From NCBI GenBank assembly GCA_017621055.1, contig JAGATX010000005.1:1-48735 (forward strand): DNA of 48,735 nt. Direction: 5' to 3'. Positions 7,946 to 15,520 of this stretch are shown here, piece after piece (position 1 is the stretch's first letter; each line of letters opens with the position of its first letter). A model generated the notes under the pieces. It did no database searches. It was not told the DNA's origin and worked only from the letters and a program-made list of their open reading frames with translations. The position numbers and the translations under genes are program-made. This DNA comes from Muribaculaceae bacterium. GTDB lineage: Bacteria; Bacteroidota; Bacteroidia; Bacteroidales; Muribaculaceae.

Positions 7946-8356
7946 TTACTTTTCGTCGGCTGTGACTTGAGCGACGCTCTCTGTTTTTTCAGCGCGTCCG
8001 TTGCGTCGGCTCAGTATGTCTTTATATTGTTTTAGAATTGGTTTGGGCGCCTCCAGATTGATGACGTGGCCCTGGCAGTCGGAGAGCTCAAGTTTCTGCG
8101 CTATGACGTTCACACGCGACACATAGCTCTGATTGATAATCAGGCTCCGGCCCAGACGTATCATAGGCGAGGGGCGGTCGGCCGGCCATGCCCGCTTGAG
8201 ATATTCCTCGATTTTGCTCAGTCCTATGCCCACCAGCGGGCCTTTCGAGCCCATATAGAGCACCTGCGTATAGTTGCCGCTCGCCTGAAGGCAAGCAAGC
8301 TTCTGCAGGTCTATGATAAGCATTTCGTCACGGCTGTTAAGGCATAACTTGTACAT
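7946..8356 (-). CDS. Stand-alone LytTR DNA-binding protein
   Basis: 136 residues. A LytTR domain covers about 1-105; the core MIRLGRSLIINQSYVSRVN matches the family signature of an Arg-x-x-Arg/Ser turn followed by a conserved Asn. No receiver domain or membrane segment is present, so activity is not controlled by a standard phospho-acceptor on the same chain. A basic, then acidic tail ends the protein. It is first in the unit with the membrane FHA protein and the caspase, and could be autoregulatory or report the state of the FHA system. Confidence 0.9.
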   Translation of the reverse strand: MYKLCLNSRDEMLIIDLQKLACLQASGNYTQVLYMGSKGPLVGIGLSKIEEYLKRAWPADRPSPMIRLGRSLIINQSYVSRVNVIAQKLELSDCQGHVINLEAPKPILKQYKDILSRRNGRAEKTESVAQVTADEK

Positions 8357-8385
8357 AATCTGAGTGCAATAATTGGTTTAATGTG

Positions 8386-8419
8386 CAAAAATAAGTTTTT
8401 TTTTCGATATTTCAACAAA
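8386..8419 (-). promoter_or_regulatory. Probable promoter of the LytTR-FHA-caspase unit
   Basis: Minus strand TATTTTTG (8386-8393) with TTTG (8416-8419) 22 bases upstream, slightly longer than the usual 19-21. The predicted leader is about 25 nt. Confidence 0.55.
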
Positions 8420-8518
8420 TTTGGATGTTAAAAAACGGATTTGGTGAAAAAAGAGCACGCCTCGGGCAGAAGAAACGCTCCCGCTGTATTCTCGCCGCGC
8501 GACGGAGGCTTTAAAAAA

Positions 8519-8550
8519 TTTGGTTTGTAAACATTTTGTAAGTAATTTTG
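8519..8550 (+). promoter_or_regulatory. Promoter of manA
   Basis: TTTG (8519-8522), 20-base spacer, TAATTTTG (8543-8550). The predicted start near 8556 leaves a leader of about 26 nt before the ATG at 8582. Confidence 0.8.
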
Positions 8551-8581
8551 CATTCTAAAAACCGAAATTACTATAAACGCC

Positions 8582-9538
8582 ATGCCCTTCAGCGAGCCAC
8601 TTCACTTCACACCCTACCTCAAGCCGGTGCTTTGGGGCGGTTCGCGCATCCCCGCCATCAAAGGCATAGCGGGATGCGGCGACGACATCGGCGAAAGCTG
8701 GGAAATTTCGGTATTGCCCGACCATGTGTCGACGGTGGACCGCGGCGAACACCGCGGCGCTACCCTCACCGACCTGGTTGACCAATATGGCGAAGAACTG
8801 CTGGGGGCAGGGAGCATACGTCGCCACGGGCGCCGCTTTCCCCTGCTGATAAAGCTTATCGAAGCACGCCACAACCTCTCGCTGCAGGTACACCCCGGCG
8901 ACGACCTCGCCTCCGAGCGCCACGGCACTCCCGGCAAATCGGAGTTGTGGCACATCATCGATGCCGCGCCGGCATCAAAAATCTATCTCGGCCTACGCCA
9001 GCAACTCGACCCCGAGTCGTTCAGCCGCCGTGTGGCCCAAAACACCATTATGGATGCTGTGGAGCGCTACGATGCGGCACCGGGCGACAATTTCCTCATA
9101 CCGGCCGGGCGCATACACGCCATCGGCGCAGGAGTCCTCCTCGCCGAAATTCAACAGAGCAGTGACCTCACTTACCGCATCTACGACTACGGACGCCGCG
9201 ACGCCGCCGGCAACACCCGGCCACTGCACATAGACGAGGCACGCGACGCCATCGACTACAAGGTGCTCCCCGACTACCGGCTGCACCCCGCCGGCAACAT
9301 CCTCGCCGACTACAACTGCTTCGAGGTGAAACGCATAGAAATAGGCGCCGATACTCCCGTGTCTTTTGTGCCGGGACGCGACAGCTTTACGGTTGTGATG
9401 AATGTGGGCGGCGAGTTTACAGTCGATTATTGCGGCGGCAGCGTGCGCCTCGGCATCGGCGACACCCTTCTTTTCCCCGCCTCGTTGCCGCCATTGGCCT
9501 TCCACGGCTGCGGCACGGCCCTTACTGCCCAGGCCTGA
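8582..9538 (+). CDS. manA: Type I mannose-6-phosphate isomerase
   Basis: 318 residues, the usual size for short Bacteroidetes/Firmicutes-type ManA. It interconverts mannose-6-phosphate and fructose-6-phosphate in the cytoplasm, feeding GDP-mannose synthesis or mannose catabolism. The zinc ligands of the cupin site are visible: Q102 and H104 in LQVHPGD, E121 in SELWHI, and H179 in GRIHAIG. LTYRIYDYGR is the family motif near the substrate site. The N-terminal PYLKPVLWGG is also typical. It is monocistronic on the plus strand with its own consensus promoter. Confidence 0.95.
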   Translation: MPFSEPLHFTPYLKPVLWGGSRIPAIKGIAGCGDDIGESWEISVLPDHVSTVDRGEHRGATLTDLVDQYGEELLGAGSIRRHGRRFPLLIKLIEARHNLSLQVHPGDDLASERHGTPGKSELWHIIDAAPASKIYLGLRQQLDPESFSRRVAQNTIMDAVERYDAAPGDNFLIPAGRIHAIGAGVLLAEIQQSSDLTYRIYDYGRRDAAGNTRPLHIDEARDAIDYKVLPDYRLHPAGNILADYNCFEVKRIEIGADTPVSFVPGRDSFTVVMNVGGEFTVDYCGGSVRLGIGDTLLFPASLPPLAFHGCGTALTAQA

Positions 9539-9691
9539 CTTTCACTTTTTTTGCGGAATGCGGTAATGAAACCGCCGGAACAACGCATGCATGGCTCCCC
9601 GTGCGGGAAAGCGATATATGCAAAAAAACTCGTAATTTACTTAATTTTAGTGAGTTTGGCTTGCAAAACTTAAATGCAGGACTAAGCTCGT

Positions 9692-9728
9692 ATAAAAAAT
9701 GAAAGTGCGCTACTTCACAGTAACGCAC
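9692..9728 (-). terminator. Intrinsic terminator of the predicted small RNA
   Basis: Minus strand GTGCGTTACT-GTGA-AGTAGCGCAC (one G-T pair) followed by TTTCATTTTTT. On the plus strand no T-run follows, so it does not serve manA. Confidence 0.75.
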
Positions 9729-9809
9729 CTCCCTCATAACCAAAATTCAAGTATATTGTGAGTCTAACAAAACGTTAACAAGCTATTGAAAAATATTTCT
9801 TTCTTTTTC
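9692..9809 (-). ncRNA. Predicted small RNA, about 115 nt
   Basis: A minus-strand -7 motif TATCTTTG at 9815-9822 would start transcription near 9809. The unit ends at a strong intrinsic terminator: a 10-bp stem with GTGA tetraloop (9705-9728) followed by TTTCATTTTTT. The amylase gene upstream already has its own terminator at 9950-9987, so this second one implies a separate transcript. No TTTG is seen at the expected -33 distance and no ORF fits inside. No RNA family was recognised. This is a structural inference. Confidence 0.45.
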
Positions 9810-9949
9810 CACTGCAAAGATATATACAATTCGCGAAAATTTGCGTTAAAAATACGCCAACAATTCTTAATTAAGGTTAATTGCAGCGAACATTCCTGCA
9901 AACGACCTTCTGCACTTAACGGTCTTAGGAGATGATGCGCGGATTTCGG

Positions 9950-9987
9950 AAAAAAAATCTGCCGGGAGCAGCCGCCCCCGGCAGATT
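9950..9987 (-). terminator. Intrinsic terminator of the alpha-amylase gene
   Basis: Minus strand AATCTGCCGGG (9977-9987) pairs with CCCGGCAGATT (9956-9966), followed by a run of T. It starts 24 bases after the amylase stop codon. Confidence 0.85.
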
Positions 9988-10010
9988 TCATTGAAGTATC
10001 GAAGGTTGGA

Positions 10011-13000
10011 TTAGAAACGCACTTTGCGTACGGCGCTGCCGCGACGCTCGATGTATATGCCGTGACCGGGGTTCTCCACGCGGATGCCCTGGAGGTTGTA
10101 GTATTCGGGAGCGGCGTCGGCATCAAGCATGGGAGCATCCACACCTGAGGTATACTCGCCCATGTCGGTGATGTTGGCGGGCGAGTTGCCGTTGGGCACG
10201 CCCTTGTAGAGGTGGTTGGCCTGGATGCCGTTGACGTCCACGCTCTGGAGGGCGCCGTTTCCGTTACCGTTGAAAATCATGTTTTCGGCGCCGGTGGGCA
10301 CGGTGTAGCGCCAGATGTTGGGCTCTATCTGCTCCATGGCGATGCCGGGCCAGCTGCAGTCGGCGGCCACCCAGTAATAGATGTTGACGATGCTCCAGTT
10401 TGTCTCGCTGTTGTCGTAGTATACGGTGAGACCCGATGGACGGGCTATCTTGGTGAAGGTGACGTTTCCGGTGGTGGTCTCGGTGTCGCCGGTAGCGCTC
10501 CAGCTGATTGTGCAGCTCTCGCCTACGTTCATGCCGGCGCCGATAGTAACGGTGGTGGTGCCGGTGAAGTCCACGTGGGCGCCGTTGCCGACAGCATACC
10601 ATGCCGAGCGGGTGGCGCTGTTGGCGCGGAGGGTGACGGTGATTTCATCGTCCCAGAAGCTGCCGCCGGCGGGCGATACCGTAACCTTGGGCGAGTTTGT
10701 GGGAGTGAAGCCTTCCAGACGGGTGATGTTTGTTGCGCCGTCGTATTCAAAGAATGCGTCGGCATCGATGTCGGTGATGTCGGCGGTCTGCGCGCCGTTG
10801 TGGCTGCAGATAAAGTTCACCGTCTCCATATCGTCGAAGGTATGGTAGTAGAAAGTCTCGCCGCCAACCTCGCGGGTGTCGGTAAGGGTGCGTCCGGGCC
10901 ATGCTCCGGTGGGCTCCACGTCGGCGCCGGCGCTGTTCTTGCCCCAGCTGTAGAAACTGAAGGTTGTGGCGCACTTCACATATACGGTGATCGAAGCGTT
11001 GGGATCCACTTTCTTGTATGTCACGCTGCCGGTGAGTTCCTGGCCGGCGCTGTCGGAAGCGCCCCAGCTGACAGTGACGGTGCTGCCGTATTCCATGTCG
11101 GCGCCGATGGTGAAGGTCTTGTTCTCGCCGGCGCCCAGTGCAGTGCGTGCACCGTCGCCGATTTTGTACCAGCCCGATACGGCGCTCTCGTTGAGAGTTG
11201 CCGTCACGGTGAGTTCGTCGGTGCGGAAAGCGCCGCCGGCGGGGTTGAACTTCACGGCGGCGGGGCCTACGGCATCGTCGGCGGTGTAGTAGCGGCTGGC
11301 GCCCGGGTCGGTGAAGCGGGGTGTGCCAGTGCCATCGACAGGAGCGCTGGCATAGATGAACTTACCGTCGGTTCCGACCTTACCGCCCGTCCAGTCTTTG
11401 ACGAGCACGCGCAGCTGGCCCTGGGTGTGGGGAGCGTCGACGGTGATAGTGCCGCCGCCCTGATAGGTCTGACCCGTTACCAGGTCGGTGTATGTGCCGG
11501 CGGGAACACCGGTAAAGGTTGCGCCGCCGTTGATAGCCACCAGAGCGTAGCTGTCGCGGTAGGCGCGCTTGAATGCCCAGCCGCCGTTGGCGGTGCAGCC
11601 GTCCATGGTGTACTGGCCTTTGCGCAGGGCCGGTACGGCCGAACGTATCTGGTTGAGGCGGATGATGTGCTGGGCAAGGTCGGCGCCGAGGGTCTGGGCA
11701 ACATTGCCGCTGGCGGTATATGTGCCGAAATCGCTGGCGTTGACATTACCCTCGAGATAGTGGCCGAAATAAGCGCGGCCGCTCTCGCTGACGGGCATCT
11801 CCGTGCCGCCGGCGTCCACTTTCTTGCCGGCCTGGAATTCCACTTCCGTGCCGTAATATATGCAGGGTATGCCGCGGAAGGTGAACATCAGCGAGAGGTT
11901 CTCGGCCCACTGCTGTGTGCCGCCGTTGAAGCGGGTACCGTCGTTGGGACCCGGGCAATAGTCGTGCGAGTCTACATACACCACATTGTAGGTGGCGTCG
12001 TTGTAGTATTTGTCGCCCTGCTTGGCGACGTTCACGGCAGCGGCGGCGTTGTTGAAGTTATAGTGCATCGGGAAGTCGATGATGTTGAAACCCGAAGCGC
12101 GGCTGTAGTCGGGCTCGTGCCAGGCGCCGTTGACCATGAAGGCATTGGTGCTGGTGGGCTGGTCGCTGGGCTCCTCGTTGCACAGGAGCATGTTGCCTAC
12201 GGGCGAGCAACCTTCCATGAGCACCTGCTGATCCCACCAGCCGGCGTCGTCGTTCCACTGCGCCAGCAGGCTCTCGGGGCTCTTCCAGGTGTAGAAGTAG
12301 CTCGACAGGTTGGGCTGGTCGCGGTAGGTGACGTCGCTGAAGCGGGCACAGCACTCACCGAACATATAGAAAGGAGCACCCCCGAGACGGCGGTCCTTGT
12401 ACTGCTCGGCAATGGCATGGAACTGAGGTATGAAGCTCTTGTTGAAGGTCAGGCGCGAGATGTGGCCCGTGGTGTCGATACGGAAACCGTCGACGCCCAT
12501 CTTGATGAACTCGCCGTAGCACTGGACGAGATACTCGCTCACGGCGGGGTTCTCGGTGTTGAGGTCCACGCAGTCGCCGGCTATCTGTCCCCACCAGCGG
12601 TTGGGCAGGTCCCAGTTCCACTCGGTGCCGATGTGGTGCCAGTAGTTATGGGTGTCCAGATTCTTGCCCAGGGTGTTCTTGAGGTAGGGGAAGCGGCGGT
12701 TGTACTGTTCTTTGCCGTCCACGTCGTTGTAGTCGGCGCCGAGTTTGGAGGCGTCAGGAATGATGGAGTATTTAACGCTGGCCTGGTTGCGGATATCGTT
12801 GCTGCGGGTGAACAGGGGCGCGAAGTGTGCCTCGCCGAAGTTGCCGGTGTGGTTTAGCACGATGTCGAGGATGATCTTTATTCCCTTTGCGTGGGCGGCG
12901 TCGATGAGGCTCTGGAAGGTGACGTCGCGATCGGCGCCCCATGCCGTGCGGCTCTCGTAGCGCAGGTCTACCTTGCTGAAGTCCATGGCATGGTAGCCGT

Positions 13001-13319
13001 GGAAGTCGGTGCCCGAGCAGTTCTGGACCACCGGGGTGATCCATATTGCCGTAAAGCCCAGAGCCTTGATGTAGTCAAGACGCTCGATAAGGCCGGCGAA
13101 GTCGCCGCGCCAGTCCGGGTCGTTGTGTTCGATCTGCACATTCTGATGGTCCCAGCCACAGACATTGTTGGTAGGGTCACCGTCGTAGAAGCGCGTGGTC
13201 ATGGCGAAATAGATGGTCTCGTCGCGGAAGTCCTCGCGGGCTCCGACGAAAGCAGCATTCGCACTGATAGCGGTGCATGCAAGCACGGCGCCTGCAAGCA
13301 GGTTTTTCAGTTGCTTCAT
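10011..13319 (-). CDS. Secreted multi-domain alpha-amylase (GH13) with starch-binding modules
   Basis: 1102 residues with a signal peptide (1-22). The GH13 catalytic barrel spans about 30-560: region I DIVLNH (D152-H157), nucleophile D282 in GFRIDTTGH, acid/base E322 in FGECC, and transition-state residues H452-D453 in VDSHDY. After a small beta domain (to about 650) come an Ig-like module (VKFNPAGGAFRTDELTV), a CBM26-like starch-binding module (ITVYVKCATTFSFYSWGK...GAWPG), a second Ig-like module (VTVSPAGGSFWDDEITV) and a second CBM26-like module (LTVYYDNSETNWSIVNIYYW). It ends in a YYNLQGIRVENPGHG tail shared with the protein at 31374-33917. The role is extracellular or surface breakdown of starch. 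No susC/susD lies beside it. Confidence 0.93.
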   Translation of the reverse strand: MKQLKNLLAGAVLACTAISANAAFVGAREDFRDETIYFAMTTRFYDGDPTNNVCGWDHQNVQIEHNDPDWRGDFAGLIERLDYIKALGFTAIWITPVVQNCSGTDFHGYHAMDFSKVDLRYESRTAWGADRDVTFQSLIDAAHAKGIKIILDIVLNHTGNFGEAHFAPLFTRSNDIRNQASVKYSIIPDASKLGADYNDVDGKEQYNRRFPYLKNTLGKNLDTHNYWHHIGTEWNWDLPNRWWGQIAGDCVDLNTENPAVSEYLVQCYGEFIKMGVDGFRIDTTGHISRLTFNKSFIPQFHAIAEQYKDRRLGGAPFYMFGECCARFSDVTYRDQPNLSSYFYTWKSPESLLAQWNDDAGWWDQQVLMEGCSPVGNMLLCNEEPSDQPTSTNAFMVNGAWHEPDYSRASGFNIIDFPMHYNFNNAAAAVNVAKQGDKYYNDATYNVVYVDSHDYCPGPNDGTRFNGGTQQWAENLSLMFTFRGIPCIYYGTEVEFQAGKKVDAGGTEMPVSESGRAYFGHYLEGNVNASDFGTYTASGNVAQTLGADLAQHIIRLNQIRSAVPALRKGQYTMDGCTANGGWAFKRAYRDSYALVAINGGATFTGVPAGTYTDLVTGQTYQGGGTITVDAPHTQGQLRVLVKDWTGGKVGTDGKFIYASAPVDGTGTPRFTDPGASRYYTADDAVGPAAVKFNPAGGAFRTDELTVTATLNESAVSGWYKIGDGARTALGAGENKTFTIGADMEYGSTVTVSWGASDSAGQELTGSVTYKKVDPNASITVYVKCATTFSFYSWGKNSAGADVEPTGAWPGRTLTDTREVGGETFYYHTFDDMETVNFICSHNGAQTADITDIDADAFFEYDGATNITRLEGFTPTNSPKVTVSPAGGSFWDDEITVTLRANSATRSAWYAVGNGAHVDFTGTTTVTIGAGMNVGESCTISWSATGDTETTTGNVTFTKIARPSGLTVYYDNSETNWSIVNIYYWVAADCSWPGIAMEQIEPNIWRYTVPTGAENMIFNGNGNGALQSVDVNGIQANHLYKGVPNGNSPANITDMGEYTSGVDAPMLDADAAPEYYNLQGIRVENPGHGIYIERRGSAVRKVRF

Positions 13320-13381
13320 CTCGTTGTGATAATGATAAAAACTTTAAGTGTTTAGGTAATTAAGTAAGTAGTTTCTCATGT

Positions 13382-13396
13382 GCCCGGCAGCCGGGC
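13382..13396 (-). promoter_or_regulatory. 5'-leader hairpin of the amylase mRNA
   Basis: GCCCGG-CAG-CCGGGC is a perfect 6-bp GC stem with a 3-base loop. If the promoter at 13412-13443 is used, the hairpin begins about 10 nt from the mRNA 5' end, 60 nt ahead of the start codon. No T-run follows, so a stability or regulatory element is more likely than a terminator. Confidence 0.45.
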
Positions 13397-13411
13397 GTGC
13401 TTTATTCTCCG

Positions 13412-13443
13412 CAAAATTAGATAATTTTTTCACAAATTCCCAA
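13412..13443 (-). promoter_or_regulatory. Probable promoter of the amylase gene
   Basis: Minus strand TAATTTTG at 13412-13419 with TTGG (a near match to TTTG) at 13440-13443, spacer 20. The predicted leader is about 87 nt. Confidence 0.55.
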
Positions 13444-13472
13444 TTTTCTCCCCTTAAAATGCAAAATTCTGC

Positions 13473-13517
13473 AAAAAAACTCCGTATTAGCGCGGCTGGC
13501 GCGGCAATACGGAGTTT
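13473..13517 (-). terminator. Intrinsic terminator of the phage-structure cassette
   Basis: Minus strand ACTCCGTATT (13506-13515) pairs with AATACGGAGT (13480-13489), with a GC-rich pairing loop GCCGCGCCAGCCGCGC inside. It is followed by TTTTTTT. It lies about 25 bases after the portal stop codon and closes the cassette. Confidence 0.85.
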
Positions 13518-13539
13518 TCGGGATGGGTGCGAGGGAAGA

Positions 13540-14841
13540 TCAGGCGGCGGTGGCCAGGAGTTTGGCGTTGCGGGCTGTGGTGAAGGAGGTGAAACTCTCG
13601 AAGAGGTCGGCCAGGGCTATGGTGGCGTTCTGCACCTGCGCCGCCAGCATCTCGGCGCCGCGGGCGCTGCCGTCGGTGCGACCCATCAGGGCGTCGCCCA
13701 CGCCGCTGACCTCCTCGAGCAGCCGCATCTGCAGTTGCAGCAGCTGGTAGGCGCCCCCGTTTGTGCCGGCGCCGTTCACCTGCTGGGGCATCACGGCGCC
13801 GCGGCCCGTGACGGGAATAATGCCGTCGGCCTGCGCCCATGTGGCCGCCACGTCGCTCCAGCTCACGTTCTTGGGCAGCTGGTCCACCGGGAAGAGGAGC
13901 ACGCCCTTGGCGGAGCACGCCACTATGTGGTCGAGGGTGACGATGAGGCGGTTGATGAACTTCTGCTGGTCCAGCACATCTTCCACGAAGGAGTGGACCT
14001 CGCCGTCGGTGAGCGGGTAGTATTTTATGGCGAAGGGGTGGCCGGCGTGGCCGTAGGGCGAGTCGTACTCGGCAAGGACGGTGCCGTCAGGCGCGAACAT
14101 GCGGCAGTGCCAGGCAAAGCGCAGGCTGGCGCTACGCGGCGCCGGCCGGCTGTCGAAAGTCCACACCTCGACCACACGCAGCCGGTCGGGACTGTCGGCG
14201 ATGAAGAAATCGTTCATCGCGGCGGCGGTACCTAAGGCCGTGGCGCCGGCATATGCGCGGTCGCCGCTGTTGCTGTCGAACAGGCGCCGCAATTTTTCGA
14301 CGCGTCGGCGCTCGCCCATGCCGAAGCGGTTGATGAGTTCGGGCATGCTCATGTCGTGGAGCATACCCGCCATATCGACGTCCCAGCCGCGCGGGTCACG
14401 GAAATTATTGACAAAAAAGCGACGCGGATCAACATTGTCGACCCACACGCCACGACCGCCCCAGCGGCGCTCGTCGACAATTCGCTGCACGGCGCTCCCC
14501 GAGATGAGGAACTCCTCGAGCAGGCGCGCGTCCAGCTCCGCAAGGGCATTGCGGGCGGCGGCATCGGCTATATCGCCGCCGTACAGGCCCTTCTCGGCGG
14601 CGGCGTTGCGGTATCGTCCTACCACCGATTTCACCAGGCGCCGTATCAGGTTGTTGGTATACGGCCTTTTGCCGGAGCGCTCTATACTCTCGCGCTCGGT
14701 GATGACGGCGCCTTTGCCGTCGGCAACGGGGTCGCACCACTGGTCGCCGTAAGTAAAGCGCTTGTAACGTTCGCGGCGGCTGCGGAAGTCGGCGGCGCCG
14801 CTCCACGCGCCATAGGCGCGCGCAAGTATCGGGTTATTCAT
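13540..14841 (-). CDS. Phage portal protein (P22-like type)
   Basis: 433 residues. Features of tailed-phage portals: N-terminal RSRRERYKRFTYGDQW, a helical segment with NNLIRRLVKSVVGRYR, a middle beta region (YYPLTDGEVHSFVEDVLDQQ), and a long C-terminal helical part (LLQLQMRLLEEVSGVGDALMGR...GAEMLAAQVQNA) corresponding to crown/wing helices. Portals form the 12-fold ring through which DNA enters and leaves capsids. At 433 residues it is shorter than P22 portal (about 720), and the C-terminal barrel may be missing. It is the last gene of a four-gene minus-strand cassette and starts 8 bases after the upstream gene. No terminase is nearby. Confidence 0.8.
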   Translation of the reverse strand: MNNPILARAYGAWSGAADFRSRRERYKRFTYGDQWCDPVADGKGAVITERESIERSGKRPYTNNLIRRLVKSVVGRYRNAAAEKGLYGGDIADAAARNALAELDARLLEEFLISGSAVQRIVDERRWGGRGVWVDNVDPRRFFVNNFRDPRGWDVDMAGMLHDMSMPELINRFGMGERRRVEKLRRLFDSNSGDRAYAGATALGTAAAMNDFFIADSPDRLRVVEVWTFDSRPAPRSASLRFAWHCRMFAPDGTVLAEYDSPYGHAGHPFAIKYYPLTDGEVHSFVEDVLDQQKFINRLIVTLDHIVACSAKGVLLFPVDQLPKNVSWSDVAATWAQADGIIPVTGRGAVMPQQVNGAGTNGGAYQLLQLQMRLLEEVSGVGDALMGRTDGSARGAEMLAAQVQNATIALADLFESFTSFTTARNAKLLATAA

Positions 14842-14849
14842 GGCTGTTG

Positions 14850-15425
14850 TCAGTCGAAGGGTTTGTAATGTTGGTGCAGATAAGGCGCCAGCGTCGCCAT
14901 AGCGCTCTCGTCGAACTCATAGATGTCCTCGCCCGTATCGGCCACTCCGCGGACGGCAATGGTGGCGGGGCGTCCGGCCGGCAGCGTCGGCCAGCAGTGA
15001 ACGGAGCGCCCGTCGCCGCGCATCACGGCCACCGGCCGGGCGTCCGTAGCCGCAGTATAGGGGTTGAGCTGACGCGCCGTCACCTCGTCGAGGCGTTGGG
15101 GCGGCAGAGGCACAGCCTCGGCGCCCCAACCCGGAAAGACCACCGACACACAGCGTCGGCACGCCGCCGGCAGCGTCACCTCCGTGCCGCCGCCCTCGTA
15201 GTTGCCATAGGCTATCATAGCGCCGGCCACAGGCGCCACACACAGCATCTGCAGCGGCGCCGTATCCATCAGCCACAGATACCAGCGGCGCGTAAGGCCG
15301 GCAAGCAGGCTGTCCACGTCCGGGCCGTCGGTCTGCACAAGTTCAACATCGTCGCGGCTATGGCCGAAGCCCAATGTGAGCCGCGCCAGCGCAACCATCT
15401 CTTTCTTTGTATATTGTACTTTCAT
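14850..15425 (-). CDS. Unknown protein in head-tail adaptor position
   Basis: 191 residues, no signal peptide or membrane helix. The N-terminus KVQYTKKEMVALARLTLGFG is helical. The C-terminal half is beta-rich with Pro/Ala-rich loops. No family was recognised. Its position between the capsid candidate and the portal, and its size, would fit a head-completion or adaptor protein, but this rests on context only. A perfect 17-bp inverted repeat (15484-15518) separates it from the upstream capsid gene. Confidence 0.6.
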   Translation of the reverse strand: MKVQYTKKEMVALARLTLGFGHSRDDVELVQTDGPDVDSLLAGLTRRWYLWLMDTAPLQMLCVAPVAGAMIAYGNYEGGGTEVTLPAACRRCVSVVFPGWGAEAVPLPPQRLDEVTARQLNPYTAATDARPVAVMRGDGRSVHCWPTLPAGRPATIAVRGVADTGEDIYEFDESAMATLAPYLHQHYKPFD

Positions 15426-15483
15426 ATATATATTGTACTTCTATTCTGATTTCCGAGTCCGCCCCATCGGTTCCCGGTTTCCA

Positions 15484-15518
15484 GACAACGGGCTCCCCCG
15501 CCGGGGGAGCCCGTTGTC
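15484..15518. repeat. Perfect 17-bp hairpin directly after the capsid gene
   Basis: GACAACGGGCTCCCCCG (15484-15500) and its exact complement (15502-15518) flank one central base. It begins 2 bases after the capsid stop codon. The minus strand then reads TGGAAACC, with no T-run, so it is not a standard intrinsic terminator. It could protect the capsid mRNA 3' end or reduce read-through into the adaptor and portal genes. Confidence 0.8.
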
Positions 15519-15520
15519 AT

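Larger units (their letters stand above)
9539..10010. other. 472-base intergenic region between convergent manA and amylase
   Basis: There is no credible protein gene here. The region is AT-rich compared with its neighbours and contains two minus-strand terminators (9692-9728 and 9950-9987) and one minus-strand TATCTTTG motif between them (9815-9822). This arrangement suggests a short non-coding transcript, listed separately. A 73-codon frame at 9522-9743 crosses the terminator hairpin and is not considered real. Confidence 0.6.

Noticed and set aside
9522-9743. 73-codon minus-strand frame after manA
   Set aside because: It runs through the terminator hairpin at 9705-9728 and overlaps the manA 3' end; no coding character.
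10212-12857. 881-codon open frame antisense to the amylase gene
   Set aside because: Same reason: its Val/Gly/Ala-rich composition mirrors the codon use of the real gene on the other strand.
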